Below, in pieces: positions 15,528-23,682 of a stretch of 64,000 nt of DNA (its first letter is position 1; each line of letters opens with the position of its first letter). Origin of the DNA: Streptomyces sp. NBC_01775 (GTDB taxonomy: Bacteria > Actinomycetota > Actinomycetes > Streptomycetales > Streptomycetaceae); assembly GCF_035917675.1 (NCBI RefSeq), contig NZ_CP109104.1:6076001-6140000 (forward strand). The letters are read 5' to 3'. A program made the translations under genes and the position numbers. Below the pieces are notes generated by a model. That model was not told where the DNA came from, made no database searches, and worked only from the letters and a program-made list of their open reading frames with translations.

Positions 15528-15555
15528 CTCGTCACCGGCCTGGCCGGTGACGAGG
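15528..15555 (+). terminator. terminator of the yhf operon
   Basis: CCTCGTCACCGG (15528-15539) pairs perfectly with CCGGTGACGAGG (15544-15555) around a 4-nt core. It lies 50 nt after the yhfW stop codon. Confidence 0.8.
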
Positions 15556-15608
15556 AGGGCCGGTAAACGGGAGGACGGGCGCGGGGCGGCGCTCGTAGAG
15601 TGCCGGGC

Positions 15609-15980
15609 ATGCCCGGCATCCGCTCCACCCACTTCGTGTGCCCGCCCTGCCGCACGGCGCTGAAACGCCCGGTGGGACAGCCGGGCCCGCCTCCGCCGTG
15701 TGCCCACTGCGGCCATCCCATGACCGACGCCGGCCCTCAACTCGCCGTACCACCACGGCGCGACGCCGACGGCTGGGCCGCCCTCGCCGCCGTCCTCGAA
15801 GCGGGCCTGCGCTTCCCCGCGATCGGCTGCGAGGCCGACGGCCCCGGCTACCGCCCCCGCACCATGCGCGAGGTCGAGGAACGCCGCACAGCGGCCCACC
15901 GGACCGGCCGCCCCGTGGCCGAAATGCTGGCGACCCGGGACCCGTGGGACGAGGACGGGCCCGCCCACGCTCCTGCCTGA
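15609..15980 (+). CDS. small zinc-ribbon protein
   Basis: The 123-residue product has two CxxC pairs (FVCPPCRTALK and PPCAHCGHPM) that should bind zinc. An LAAVLEAGLRF segment and the conserved block GPGYRPRTMREVEERR follow. Streptomyces genomes carry this small family, sometimes mislabelled deoxyxylulose-phosphate synthase; its role is unknown. The gene is probably leaderless: TAGAGT (15596-15601) lies exactly 7 nt before ATG 15609, and no ribosome site is seen. Confidence 0.8.
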   Translation: MPGIRSTHFVCPPCRTALKRPVGQPGPPPPCAHCGHPMTDAGPQLAVPPRRDADGWAALAAVLEAGLRFPAIGCEADGPGYRPRTMREVEERRTAAHRTGRPVAEMLATRDPWDEDGPAHAPA

Positions 15981-15993
15981 GCGTGCCCCCGCC

Positions 15994-17265
15994 CTACAGC
16001 ACGCCCCCCGCCGCATCGTGGAACAGCTCCGGCCAGCAGCGGAAGTCGTCGGGGCCCGTGACAGGGGTGCAGGCGACGGGGTCGACGGTGGCCAGGGTAT
16101 GGAGCATCGTGGTGGCGAGCTGGTAGTAGAACTCGCCGGTGTCGCCGGTCAGATTGTGCCGTTCCGCAAGCGCCTGCTCGCGGCTGTACAGCCACAGAGT
16201 GAAGGCCAGCGTGGAGATGTCGGCGTTCAGCTGTGTCGTCGTGTCGCCGTCGTAGGTCATGTGACGGACCTCGCCGGTGCGGCCGTCGAGCACGACCGTG
16301 AGGTCATTGGCCAACCCGCCGAGGACGAGCAGGTGCCCGGCGTCGGCCGGGAGTTGGTCGGTGCCGTCGTACAGGTGCCGGAGCCTCGGATCCCGGCGGG
16401 AGCGCTCACGGTCCTCGGACACGGTCAGCAGCAGATCCTCCGGCCCGCACGGCCAGAACAGCCCGCATTCACCGGGGAGTCCGGCCTCGGCCAGAAACCG
16501 GCGGGTCGGCCCGTGCTCCAGCGCGTCGGGTATGCGCGACGGGTCCGCCCGGACGAGCCCCTCGGGGCCGAACTCCTCCTCCAGCAGCTCCTTCGGCAGC
16601 TCCAGCCGCAGGCCCCGGCCCGGCGCGGCGATCAGGGACAGGGGACGGAACAGCGCCGTGATGCGCCAGAACATGGGGACCGCCGTGTCCCAGCTGGCCG
16701 GGTCACCCGCCACGCTCCAGCCGTCCGTGCCCCACTCCTCGCCGGTGACGACGGCCAACAGGAGAGCCGACGCCTCGGCGGCCACGTCGGCACCGGTGCG
16801 CCCCGCCAGCGGAGCGAACCGGCCGCACAGGGCGTCGAGTTCGCTCACCGCCGTCAAAAAGCGGGCCAGTGCGTCCAGGGACGGAGCGAGCGGGAACGCC
16901 TCGGCGTGCCGGGGGGCGCTCATTTCCAGGGTGAAGACCCGTCCGGTGTCCCCGTCGAGCAGGATCTCGTGCGCGGCCTCGCTGCCGGTGAACAGGTGGC
17001 CGATGGCCAGCAGACGCGCGATGCCGGGGTCGAGCTCGGCCGCGTCGTCCTTCTCGTCGACCACGTGCGCCACCGTCACCACCCGGGACTCGGCCAGGTG
17101 CGGGAACAGCATCAGACCCGTGCCGGTGGGCAACCCGGCACCCGCACTGTCGCTGGCGCCCGCATCGGCGACGGCCCCCGCGCCCGTCAGCCGGCGCCGC
17201 GTCGGCGCGTGCGTGATCGCCGGTGTCAGTGCCTCCCGCGGCACTGTGAGAACCGCTCGCGTCAT
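15994..17265 (-). CDS. tandem SUKH-4 family immunity-type protein
   Basis: I took ATG 17263-17265, because the seven residues added by an upstream start look unlike the family. The 423-residue protein has two related halves of about 200 residues. Each has an IGHLFTGSEAAHEILLDGDTGRVFTLE- or LLVLGGLANDLTVVLDGRTGEVRHMTY-type core followed by SLDALARFL or STLAFTLWLY, the pattern of SUKH-4 immunity proteins. SUKH proteins usually neutralise polymorphic toxins. No toxin gene lies beside it, so it may be an orphan or protect against non-kin toxins. It converges with the zinc-ribbon gene over a 13-nt gap. Confidence 0.8.
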   Translation of the reverse strand: MTRAVLTVPREALTPAITHAPTRRRLTGAGAVADAGASDSAGAGLPTGTGLMLFPHLAESRVVTVAHVVDEKDDAAELDPGIARLLAIGHLFTGSEAAHEILLDGDTGRVFTLEMSAPRHAEAFPLAPSLDALARFLTAVSELDALCGRFAPLAGRTGADVAAEASALLLAVVTGEEWGTDGWSVAGDPASWDTAVPMFWRITALFRPLSLIAAPGRGLRLELPKELLEEEFGPEGLVRADPSRIPDALEHGPTRRFLAEAGLPGECGLFWPCGPEDLLLTVSEDRERSRRDPRLRHLYDGTDQLPADAGHLLVLGGLANDLTVVLDGRTGEVRHMTYDGDTTTQLNADISTLAFTLWLYSREQALAERHNLTGDTGEFYYQLATTMLHTLATVDPVACTPVTGPDDFRCWPELFHDAAGGVL

Positions 17266-17617
17266 CCCCGACCCCCGCCGAACCATGTCTGGCGATCACT
17301 ACGACTGCGATCACCACGACAGCACCCTAGTGCCGTGACCGGCAATGTTTGCCCGGAAGGAGCGTCGTCGTGGGGGCACCCCCTGCTCGGAGAGCTTGGG
17401 GGAGTGCGTGCCGGGCGGCGCGACGGGGCAAAGCTTGCCGGGAGGGGCACTAGGTGCCTTCGAAGTCCCGTCTGCCCGCCGGGCGGACGACGCTGCTTTG
17501 AAGACACTCCCTGGAGGCGGGCACCGGCATCACGGTCCGGCGGGAGGAACCCCTCGGGGGCGGAGGGGGCTCAACCGCCGGGGCGCCGCTGGGGTCAGCG
17601 GCGCCCCGGCGGCCGGC
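17266..17617. other. 352-nt intergenic region with a palindromic element
   Basis: No gene is supported here. It contains a compound hairpin at 17372-17402, in which GGGGGCACCCCC overlaps CCCCC-T-GCTC paired with GAGC-TT-GGGGG, and the terminator of the GH114-type gene at 17578-17609. The hairpin resembles short palindromic elements scattered in Streptomyces intergenic DNA. Confidence 0.55.
17578..17609 (-). terminator. terminator of the GH114-type gene
   Basis: CCGGGGCGCCGCTG (17578-17591) pairs perfectly with CAGCGGCGCCCCGG (17596-17609) around a 4-nt loop, 8 nt after the stop codon of the minus-strand gene. Confidence 0.85.
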
Positions 17618-18466
17618 TCAGCAGGTTTCCCGTACGTGTTCCGGGTCGCCCTCGGGCGTCACGTTCTCATCGCGCTTGACGATGCTCAGCCGGTCCTTCC
17701 AGCCGGAGCAGGCGCGCTCCATGCCTTCAGCCCCGTACTCGATCACCACGACGCGGTCGTCGTACGCCTCGGCGTAGCTTCCGCACTCTTCCCAATGGCC
17801 GCACTCCTCGGCGACGGCGAAGTCCGTGCCCAGCTCATCGCGGGCTTCGGCCAGCTCGGAGGTGTTCTTCTGGGCGATGGCCAGGCCCTTGGAGTGGGCG
17901 TGATCGGCCAGTCGCTTGGAGAGCGCCTTGGCGCCCTCCGCGTCCAGCTGGTCGAACCGGTCGTAGGTGTCGAGGTTGTCCGGCTCGACGGCCTGGAAGC
18001 CCTTCGAGGCGCAGTCGTCGATCCAGCCGTTCACCTTCTCGGCGATCCGCTTGCGCTTGTCGTCGGTCCGGGTGTCGAGCACGGCCTCCTTCCACTTGCC
18101 GTCGTAGACGACGTCACCGTTGTCGTCCCGCAGGAGCAGGTCGTCCTCCCACTCACCCTCGGCGCCCGGCTGAGTCTGGAAAGCGTTGACGTAGCAGATG
18201 TTGTACAGCTTGTCGGCCGGCTTCGCGGTGTGGTCGCGGGAGACGATGTCGACGCCCTCCGGCGGCGTGTACGCGCCGCCGATCTGGTAGTCGAAGCCGC
18301 CGTTCTTCGGCGGCAGGGAGATCTCCGCCTTCGCGGCATCGGCCTTGCTGCCACCGGTGTTGACCGCTCCGGCGTTGAACGCTCCGGTGACAAGGAGACC
18401 CGCACCGGCGGCGGCTGCCACGGTGAGGGAGATGAATCTGCGGGACTTGAAACGATGTTGGCTCAC
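17618..18466 (-). CDS. secreted GH114-type (endo-alpha-1,4-polygalactosaminidase-like) protein
   Basis: The start GTG 18464-18466 follows GGAG at a good distance and gives a proper signal peptide (FKSRRFISLTVAAAAGAGLL). The 282-residue product has the TM1410/GH114 barrel: GGFDYQIGGAYTPPEGV near residue 60, KLYNICYVNAFQTQPG, a KGFQAVEPDNLDTYDRF block with the acidic active-site residues, GLAIAQKNTSEL and FAVAEECGHWEEC. GH114 enzymes cleave polygalactosamine-containing exopolysaccharide such as fungal galactosaminogalactan. Streptomyces homologues may degrade fungal or self matrix. It stands alone between a promoter region and a terminator. Confidence 0.85.
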   Translation of the reverse strand: MSQHRFKSRRFISLTVAAAAGAGLLVTGAFNAGAVNTGGSKADAAKAEISLPPKNGGFDYQIGGAYTPPEGVDIVSRDHTAKPADKLYNICYVNAFQTQPGAEGEWEDDLLLRDDNGDVVYDGKWKEAVLDTRTDDKRKRIAEKVNGWIDDCASKGFQAVEPDNLDTYDRFDQLDAEGAKALSKRLADHAHSKGLAIAQKNTSELAEARDELGTDFAVAEECGHWEECGSYAEAYDDRVVVIEYGAEGMERACSGWKDRLSIVKRDENVTPEGDPEHVRETC

Positions 18467-18829
18467 TTTGGAACTCCGCTGTGGGGGATGCGGCCCCGCC
18501 TCGGGCCCGCGCAGGCCCTGGCGACTCAGTCCGGGCTCGCGGCGGGGGGATGCCGACACACCGGCTGGGCGCACCTCTGGTGCCGACTGTCGTCGGCGCA
18601 CAGGGAGTAAAGCGAGACCGCTCGGCGGCTGTCAACAGATCGCGGACGCGGCCCTGTTGGTGTATGGGAGGCCGATCCGGAGCCCGGCCGAAAAGCGCTA
18701 CGGACACCGTTTTGACGGTCCGGCGACAAAGAACCCCCCGATCCCTGTGAACTTTTCCCCCGGGTCCGCCATCGAACTCTGTGTACGGCCCGACAACGGG
18801 GGACGAGCGAGCAGGGAGTTGGCCGCGGG
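18467..18829. other. divergent promoter region, 363 nt
   Basis: This gap separates the minus-strand GH114-type gene from the plus-strand lipoprotein gene and must carry both promoters. The stretch around 18745-18785 is less G+C-rich and has GTGAACTTTT followed by CGAACTCTGTG. I could not assign a clear -35/-10 pair. No coding frame is supported. Confidence 0.4.
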
Positions 18830-19663
18830 ATGGCACGGCACGAGGGCATGACGAACGGGCAGTACGAGCGGGGGATCACCGAGGCGGGGACTGCCGGGGC
18901 GGGTGCCGGGCAGGTCCGTACGGCGCCCAGCCGGTTCGGCCGTCCGGCGCGGGTCGCGGCGGCGGCCGTCGCGGTGCTGGCCGCGAGCGCTCTGCTGACC
19001 GGGTGCGGCGACAAGGACAAGGCCGCCTCCGGACCTCAGAAGGTCGGCGGCGACGCGGTCCCCGCGGGCTCCTCCTCGCACAACAAGCCGCAGGGCGAGA
19101 GCGAGGACAGCGACAGCACGAGCGGCGGATCGAACACGACCGGGGCCGGCCCCTCCAAGACCCCGGCCTCCGGCGGTTCCGCGTCGTCCGGCGGCAGCGC
19201 GGCCACCGGCGGTACGGCCGACGGGGGGTACGGCTCCGGCGCGCCGAGCACCTGCACCGCCGACGACCTGAAGGCGTCGATCGGCCCCAACCACCCGGGC
19301 GCGGGCCAGGAGAACTTCGCCCTCGTCTTCACCAACAAGTCCGGCCAAAGCTGCTCCGTCCGCGGCTTCCCGGGCTTCGCCTTCATCAACAGCGAGGGCG
19401 AGCAGGTCTCCGTCGACCCCCAGCGCGACGGCAGCGGCGCGCAGACCATCCGGCTCACCCCCGGGATGAGCGCTTCGGCGCCGCTGTCGTTCAGCAACCC
19501 GCAGGCGACCGGAGCGGTAACCGTCGTCCCGGCCGCTGCCCTGCTCACCCCGCCCGACCAGCGTGCCTCCATCCGGGTCGACTGGACCGGCGGCCCGGTC
19601 AGCGCCACCGGCAAGGCGTCCGTCCCGAAGATCGGCACCCTCTCCCCGGGCGCCGGCGGCTGA
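18830..19663 (+). CDS. lipoprotein with DUF4232-like domain
   Basis: The 277-residue product has a cytoplasmic start, a membrane segment and a lipobox LLTGC near residue 63, so it should be lipid-anchored outside the membrane. A disordered Ser/Gly/Thr linker of about 80 residues follows. The C-terminal beta-domain of about 130 residues (STCTADDLKASIG, FALVFTNKSGQSCSVRGFPG, ending SVPKIGTLSPG) has the DUF4232 pattern common in actinobacterial lipoproteins. Function is unknown. An alternative ATG lies 18 nt further in. Confidence 0.8.
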   Translation: MARHEGMTNGQYERGITEAGTAGAGAGQVRTAPSRFGRPARVAAAAVAVLAASALLTGCGDKDKAASGPQKVGGDAVPAGSSSHNKPQGESEDSDSTSGGSNTTGAGPSKTPASGGSASSGGSAATGGTADGGYGSGAPSTCTADDLKASIGPNHPGAGQENFALVFTNKSGQSCSVRGFPGFAFINSEGEQVSVDPQRDGSGAQTIRLTPGMSASAPLSFSNPQATGAVTVVPAAALLTPPDQRASIRVDWTGGPVSATGKASVPKIGTLSPGAGG

Positions 19664-19987
19664 CCCGCCCGGTCCGGCTCCGAGCCGCCCCCTGACCACC
19701 CCCCACACCCGGCTGTCCAGCCGGAACCGCTGCCCTCGCCTGGACCTTTCCCCGGGCGGGGGCAGCGGCGCGAGGTCGGGTACGGGGGTCGGGTGCGGGG
19801 GTCGGGTGCGGGGCCGGGTGTGGGGCCGGGGCGGATCACCGGCCCGGCTGCCACCCACGTCGGCCCGGCTGCCACCCACGCCGTGTCGGCCACCACCAAC
19901 ATCGGCGTCGGCCGCCCACCCACCCCGCTCCATGGGTATCCCTCGGCGGGTGTGGCTGGCTTCGGCGAGTGGGCCAATACTCAAGAC
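19664..19987. other. 324-nt spacer with G-rich and C-rich short repeats
   Basis: No gene is supported. From about 19778 GGGTCGGGTGCGG-like units recur. From 19840 a CGGCCCGGCTGCCACCCACG unit appears twice in tandem. The repeats lie upstream of the XRE/MmyB regulator and could reflect repeat expansion like that elsewhere in this window. Confidence 0.5.
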
Positions 19988-20890
19988 ATGAACGCGAGAC
20001 GGCAGTTGGGGGAGTTCCTACAGGCTCGGCGCTCGCAGTTGCGGCCCGGGGACGTCGGACTGGAGACCTACGGCGAACGCCGCCGGGTGCCGGGGCTGCG
20101 GCGCGAGGAACTGGCGCTGCTGGCCGGGGTGAGCCAGTCGTACTACGCACGGCTGGAGCAGGGGCAGTCGAACGCCTCGGCGGAGATTCTCGAAGCGCTC
20201 GCGCAGGCGCTTCGGCTGGGCGAGGCCGAGCGTCGCCATCTGCGGGAGCTCGCGGAGGGCACGCGACGGCGCGAGCGGGCGCGCCGGCCGGCACCGGAGC
20301 GGGTGACCGCCGCGGTGGCGCAACTGGTGGCCTCGCTGGGGGACGTGCCCGTGGTCGCGCTCGGCCGGCGCAGCGACGTCCTCGCGTGGAACCGCGCGGG
20401 ACACGCGCTGTACGCCGGGCACCTCGACCCGGACGGCCCGGCCGTACCGGATCGGCGCCCCAACATGGCCCGCCTGGTGTTTCTGGACGCGCACACCAGG
20501 GACCTGTACGCCGACTGGCCGGCCAAGGCAAAGGCCGTGGTGGGTGCCTTGCGATTGGCGTCCGGCCGTTATCCGGACGACCCGGCACTGGCCTCACTCA
20601 TCGGTGAACTGGCCCTCAGAAGCAGCGAATTCGCGTCGCTGTGGGCCACTCACCGGGTCAAAACCGGTGACGCCGCGGTATATGAAATGCGGCATCCGTT
20701 GGTGGGCGGCATGGACGTCACCCAGCAGACGTTGCACACCGAACAGGGGCAGTGCGTGGTCGTAGCGACCACCGAGCCCGATTCGCCGTCCCGTGCCGCC
20801 ATGACTCTCCTGGTGCACAGCGCGGCGGCAGGCGGGGACGACGTCCAGTCGGCCCCGGTGCGCGGCCCCAGCCCGGCACGGCGCGCGTAA
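19988..20890 (+). CDS. XRE-family regulator with MmyB-like ligand domain
   Basis: I chose ATG 19988; the upstream extension is low-complexity. The 300-residue protein starts with an XRE helix-turn-helix (LGEFLQARRSQLRPGDVGLE, VPGLRREELALLAGVSQSYY, RLEQGQSNASAEILEALAQA, residues 6-75). The C-terminal MmyB-like domain (VVALGRRSDVLAWNRAGHAL, NMARLVFLDAHTRDLYADW) is thought to bind a fatty-acid-like ligand. In actinobacteria such regulators usually control an adjacent gene, often divergent; here the secreted propeller gene follows in the same direction across four 14-nt repeats. Confidence 0.85.
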   Translation: MNARRQLGEFLQARRSQLRPGDVGLETYGERRRVPGLRREELALLAGVSQSYYARLEQGQSNASAEILEALAQALRLGEAERRHLRELAEGTRRRERARRPAPERVTAAVAQLVASLGDVPVVALGRRSDVLAWNRAGHALYAGHLDPDGPAVPDRRPNMARLVFLDAHTRDLYADWPAKAKAVVGALRLASGRYPDDPALASLIGELALRSSEFASLWATHRVKTGDAAVYEMRHPLVGGMDVTQQTLHTEQGQCVVVATTEPDSPSRAAMTLLVHSAAAGGDDVQSAPVRGPSPARRA

Positions 20891-20929
20891 CCCGGGGCGG
20901 CGCGCGAAATCACCCCACCCGCCATCAGC

Positions 20930-20985
20930 AACCAGCAATCGGTAACCAGCAATCGATAACCACTGATCGGTATCCACTGATCGGC
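20930..20985 (+). repeat. four tandem 14-nt units before the propeller gene
   Basis: The units are AACCAGCAATCGGT, AACCAGCAATCGAT, AACCACTGATCGGT and ATCCACTGATCGGC, with no spacer between them. They lie 55-110 nt before the next start codon, in a promoter position. The array may be an operator array for the XRE/MmyB regulator or a minisatellite. Confidence 0.8.
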
Positions 20986-21039
20986 AGCCCGGCAACGCAT
21001 CCGTGATGCCGTGCGCCCAAAAACAGCCGTGGAGGAAAC

Positions 21040-22074
21040 ATGAAGAAGAAGTCAGCCATATTCGCTTCCGCGCTCGCCGCAGCCGGAATGACCCTCGTCA
21101 CCGCCTTCATGGCGGCCCCTTCCCCGGCCGACGCGGCTTCCCCGGCCGACGCCGTGCCGACCGCGAAGGCCCGAATCGCCGCGCACTTCGACCTGTCGCG
21201 CGGACAGCTGCCGGAGAACATCGCGCTGGAACCCGACGGCACAGCCGACGTCACCTTCGCCAAGGCCCGGCAGGTTGCCACCGTCAGCCCGGAGGGCAGA
21301 ACGCGGATCCTGGCCACCATGCCGAATCCGGCCGACGGAGGGGTGAAAACCCCCGCGCTCGGCTTCGCGCTGACCACGGGCATCGTCCGCGCCCACGACG
21401 GGACGCTGTACTTCCTCTACGCCAGCGGCACTTCGGACCTGACCGGCCTGTGGCGGCTGCGTCCCGGCGGCACTCCGCACCGTATCGCCGCCCTGCCCGC
21501 CGACGGCCTGCCCAACGGCCTGGCGCTGGACGAGCGCCACGACAGGCTCTACGCCGCCGACTCCGTGAAGGGCGCCATCTACACCGTTCCCACGAGGGGA
21601 GGCGAAGCGAGTACCTGGTCCGCCGCTCCCGAGCTCGCGGCGAAGGGCTTCCTCGGCGTCAACGGGCTGAAGATCCACAAGGGCGCGCTGTGGGCGACCA
21701 ACCTCGACCAAGGCACCGTGCTGCGCGTCCCGTTCGGCCACACCGGGCGGCCCGGCCCGGTCCAGACCCGGGCCACCGGCCTCGTCGGTATCGACGACTT
21801 CGCCTTCACCGGCAAGGGCGACGAGATAGTCGCCGCCCTCAACTCCCCCAACGAGGTCGTACGCATCCGGCGCGACGGCACCTCCTCGACCGTGCTGAAC
21901 GCCGCTGACGGTCTCCAGAACCCGACCTCGGTCGCGCTGCGCCACGGCAGGCTCTACGTGCTCAGCGCCGCCTACACCACGGCGGCCGACCCCAACCTGC
22001 TGCTCGCCCGTCTGCCGCGGTCACCGCAGGCGCAGGCGCAGGCGCAGGCGCAGACGCAGACGCAGGGCCAGTGA
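21040..22074 (+). CDS. secreted SMP-30/gluconolactonase-like beta-propeller protein
   Basis: GGAGGA precedes ATG 21040. The 344-residue product has a signal peptide (SAIFASALAAAGMTLVTAF, with a duplicated SPADAA near the cleavage site) and a propeller-like domain. Repeats include LPENIALEPDGTADVTF, GLPNGLALDERHDRLYAADS, LGVNGLKIHKGALWATN and LQNPTSVALRHGRLYVL. SMP-30/NHL-type proteins bind a divalent cation and may hydrolyse lactones; here the substrate is unknown. The C-terminus is a QAQAQAQ-QTQTQ low-complexity tail encoded by tandem hexanucleotides. Confidence 0.8.
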   Translation: MKKKSAIFASALAAAGMTLVTAFMAAPSPADAASPADAVPTAKARIAAHFDLSRGQLPENIALEPDGTADVTFAKARQVATVSPEGRTRILATMPNPADGGVKTPALGFALTTGIVRAHDGTLYFLYASGTSDLTGLWRLRPGGTPHRIAALPADGLPNGLALDERHDRLYAADSVKGAIYTVPTRGGEASTWSAAPELAAKGFLGVNGLKIHKGALWATNLDQGTVLRVPFGHTGRPGPVQTRATGLVGIDDFAFTGKGDEIVAALNSPNEVVRIRRDGTSSTVLNAADGLQNPTSVALRHGRLYVLSAAYTTAADPNLLLARLPRSPQAQAQAQAQTQTQGQ

Positions 22075-22161
22075 CCCGGCACCCGTACCGGTCGGCACAC
22101 CCGCGCTCGATCCCACCCCCCCCTGGTGGCGTCGGCGAGAACGTCTCCGAGGGTTCCACCG

Positions 22162-22233
22162 CCTGCCATCGGGCAGCGACCTGCCATCGGGTGACGACCT
22201 GCCACTGAGCAACGACCTGCCATTGGGCGACGG
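22162..22233. repeat. four tandem 18-nt units in a convergent spacer
   Basis: The first unit is CCTGCCATCGGGCAGCGA; the next three follow with 3-5 differences each at 22180, 22198 and 22216. They end 12 nt before the stop of the minus-strand dehydrogenase-like gene at 22246. No hairpin with long arms is formed, so this is a minisatellite, not a terminator. Confidence 0.85.
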
Positions 22234-22245
22234 CGCGGTTTCCTG

Positions 22246-23508
22246 TCAGGCGCCCAGCGCGTGTACCGGGCGTGCCGCGTACAGGAAGTGTTCGCCGATG
22301 GCACGCAGTCGGCGGGCGGGCGATCGGCGGGTCGTGAGGGTCCTGGTGTTGCGCCAGAACCGGTCCATGTCCGCGGCGTCGACGAGTTCCAGGACGCGTC
22401 CTGTGATGTGCAGCGCGGACTCGCCGGCGGTGGCCTCGGCCGTCGCCACGGACACGGCGATCCGCGAGCACTCCTCGGCGTCGAGTTCCCTCCCTCGCAG
22501 GACGCCGTCCGTCAGGGCGTGTGTCGCGTGCTCGACGACTGTCGCTGCCACGTGGGCCGCTGCCGCGAGTTCCCCGTACGTCTGAAGGAGGTCGGGGTCG
22601 GGGCCGGTCGTGAGGGGCTCGGGGTCGTGCCGCCGACGGGCGGACGAGTGCGCGTGGGACGTGATCAAGGTGGCGTCGCGTGCCTCGGCCAGCGCCCCTT
22701 CGGCGATGCCGAGGACCACGTGGGCGGTCATCATCCGGAGCGCGAGGGGAACGAGGGCTGTGATCGGTGGCGCCAGGTGTTCGTCTCCCGCGACCGACCC
22801 GAGCACCTGGTTCTCGCTGACCTCCAGGTGATCGAAGGTGAGCGTGCCGGAACCGGTGAGGCGCTGGCCGAGCAGGTGGTCCACGGGATCGAGGGTGACC
22901 GCGGTGTCGGACGGATCGACCAGCAGCACCGCGCGCGACCCTCCTGTGCCGGCGCGGCGGGCCGACAGGACGATGCGGTCGGCCACCAGGGCACCCGGAA
23001 CCAGCGCGCTGCGCCCGCTGAGGTTGTAGCCGCGGTCGTCGGCGGTGACCGTCAGGGGGTCGTCCATGGCCCGGTCGGTGTCCGCGCCCGATCCGGTCTC
23101 GCCGGCCAGCAGCCGGCCGGGGCCGACCGTGTGGGCCTCCCAGGAAAGCCCCCGGTCGGTGGGCAGCAGGAGGCGTCCGCTCCAGGACAGGACGTAGTGC
23201 CGGCCCAGCAGTTCGGCGATGGAGCTGTCCGCGGCGGCGAGGCGGCGGACGATGCGGAAGGCGAACGGCCACGCCAGGCCGCCGCCTTCGGGCGGGGGCG
23301 GGGCGAGCGCGGTGAGCAGGCCGGACTCGTGGACCCGTGCCATCTCCTCGACAGGCGGCCGGCCGGCCCGGTCGCGCTCGGGCGCGTCGACGGCGAGGTC
23401 GTCAGCGAGCTCGCGGGCGATGTGCTCCCAGTGCTCCGGGGATCCCTCGGGGTCATCCGCCCCGTCCTCTTCACGCAGGATCACGGCAGCCTCTTCACGC
23501 AGGATCAC
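22246..23508 (-). CDS. acyl-CoA dehydrogenase-like flavoprotein (SfnB/DszC type)
   Basis: The 420-residue protein has the acyl-CoA dehydrogenase arrangement. An N-terminal helical domain (MARVHESGLLTALAP, then SSIAELLGRHYVLSW) is followed by a central beta-domain (GYNLSGRSALVPGALVADRI, TGSGTLTFDHLEVSENQVLG) and a C-terminal helical bundle. It looks closest to the SfnB/DszC group, flavin-dependent enzymes of organosulfur use. That fits the neighbouring TauE/SafE permease, Rrf2 regulator and DszA-type fragment. The first nine codons are duplicated (ILREE twice), giving two possible GTG starts, 23508 and 23481. Confidence 0.8.
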   Translation of the reverse strand: MILREEAAVILREEDGADDPEGSPEHWEHIARELADDLAVDAPERDRAGRPPVEEMARVHESGLLTALAPPPPEGGGLAWPFAFRIVRRLAAADSSIAELLGRHYVLSWSGRLLLPTDRGLSWEAHTVGPGRLLAGETGSGADTDRAMDDPLTVTADDRGYNLSGRSALVPGALVADRIVLSARRAGTGGSRAVLLVDPSDTAVTLDPVDHLLGQRLTGSGTLTFDHLEVSENQVLGSVAGDEHLAPPITALVPLALRMMTAHVVLGIAEGALAEARDATLITSHAHSSARRRHDPEPLTTGPDPDLLQTYGELAAAAHVAATVVEHATHALTDGVLRGRELDAEECSRIAVSVATAEATAGESALHITGRVLELVDAADMDRFWRNTRTLTTRRSPARRLRAIGEHFLYAARPVHALGA

Positions 23509-23627
23509 GGCCGGCGCCAGGCGTGCGGGGAACAGAGCGGCAGACGGGGGGTCGGTGTCACGCGTGAGCCTCCAGAGAAGAGGGGTGGACGCAGGGCATT
23601 GGGTGCCGGGTGGTGAACGGCATCACC

Positions 23628-23648
23628 GTCACCGGTCCGGCCGGTGAC
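23628..23648 (-). terminator. hairpin after the TauE/SafE permease gene
   Basis: GTCACCGG (23628-23635) pairs with CCGGTGAC (23641-23648) around 5 nt. It lies 35 nt after the permease stop codon. Confidence 0.6.
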
Positions 23649-23682
23649 GAGTGTCACCGTCACCGGCCAGGCGCGGGTTCGT

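Noticed and set aside
16018..17679. A 553-codon plus-strand frame opposite the SUKH-4 gene
   Set aside because: The minus-strand SUKH-4 gene has clear family motifs; the plus frame has none.
22162..22233. Possible terminator between convergent genes
   Set aside because: The repeats are direct, not inverted, and no long stem can be formed.
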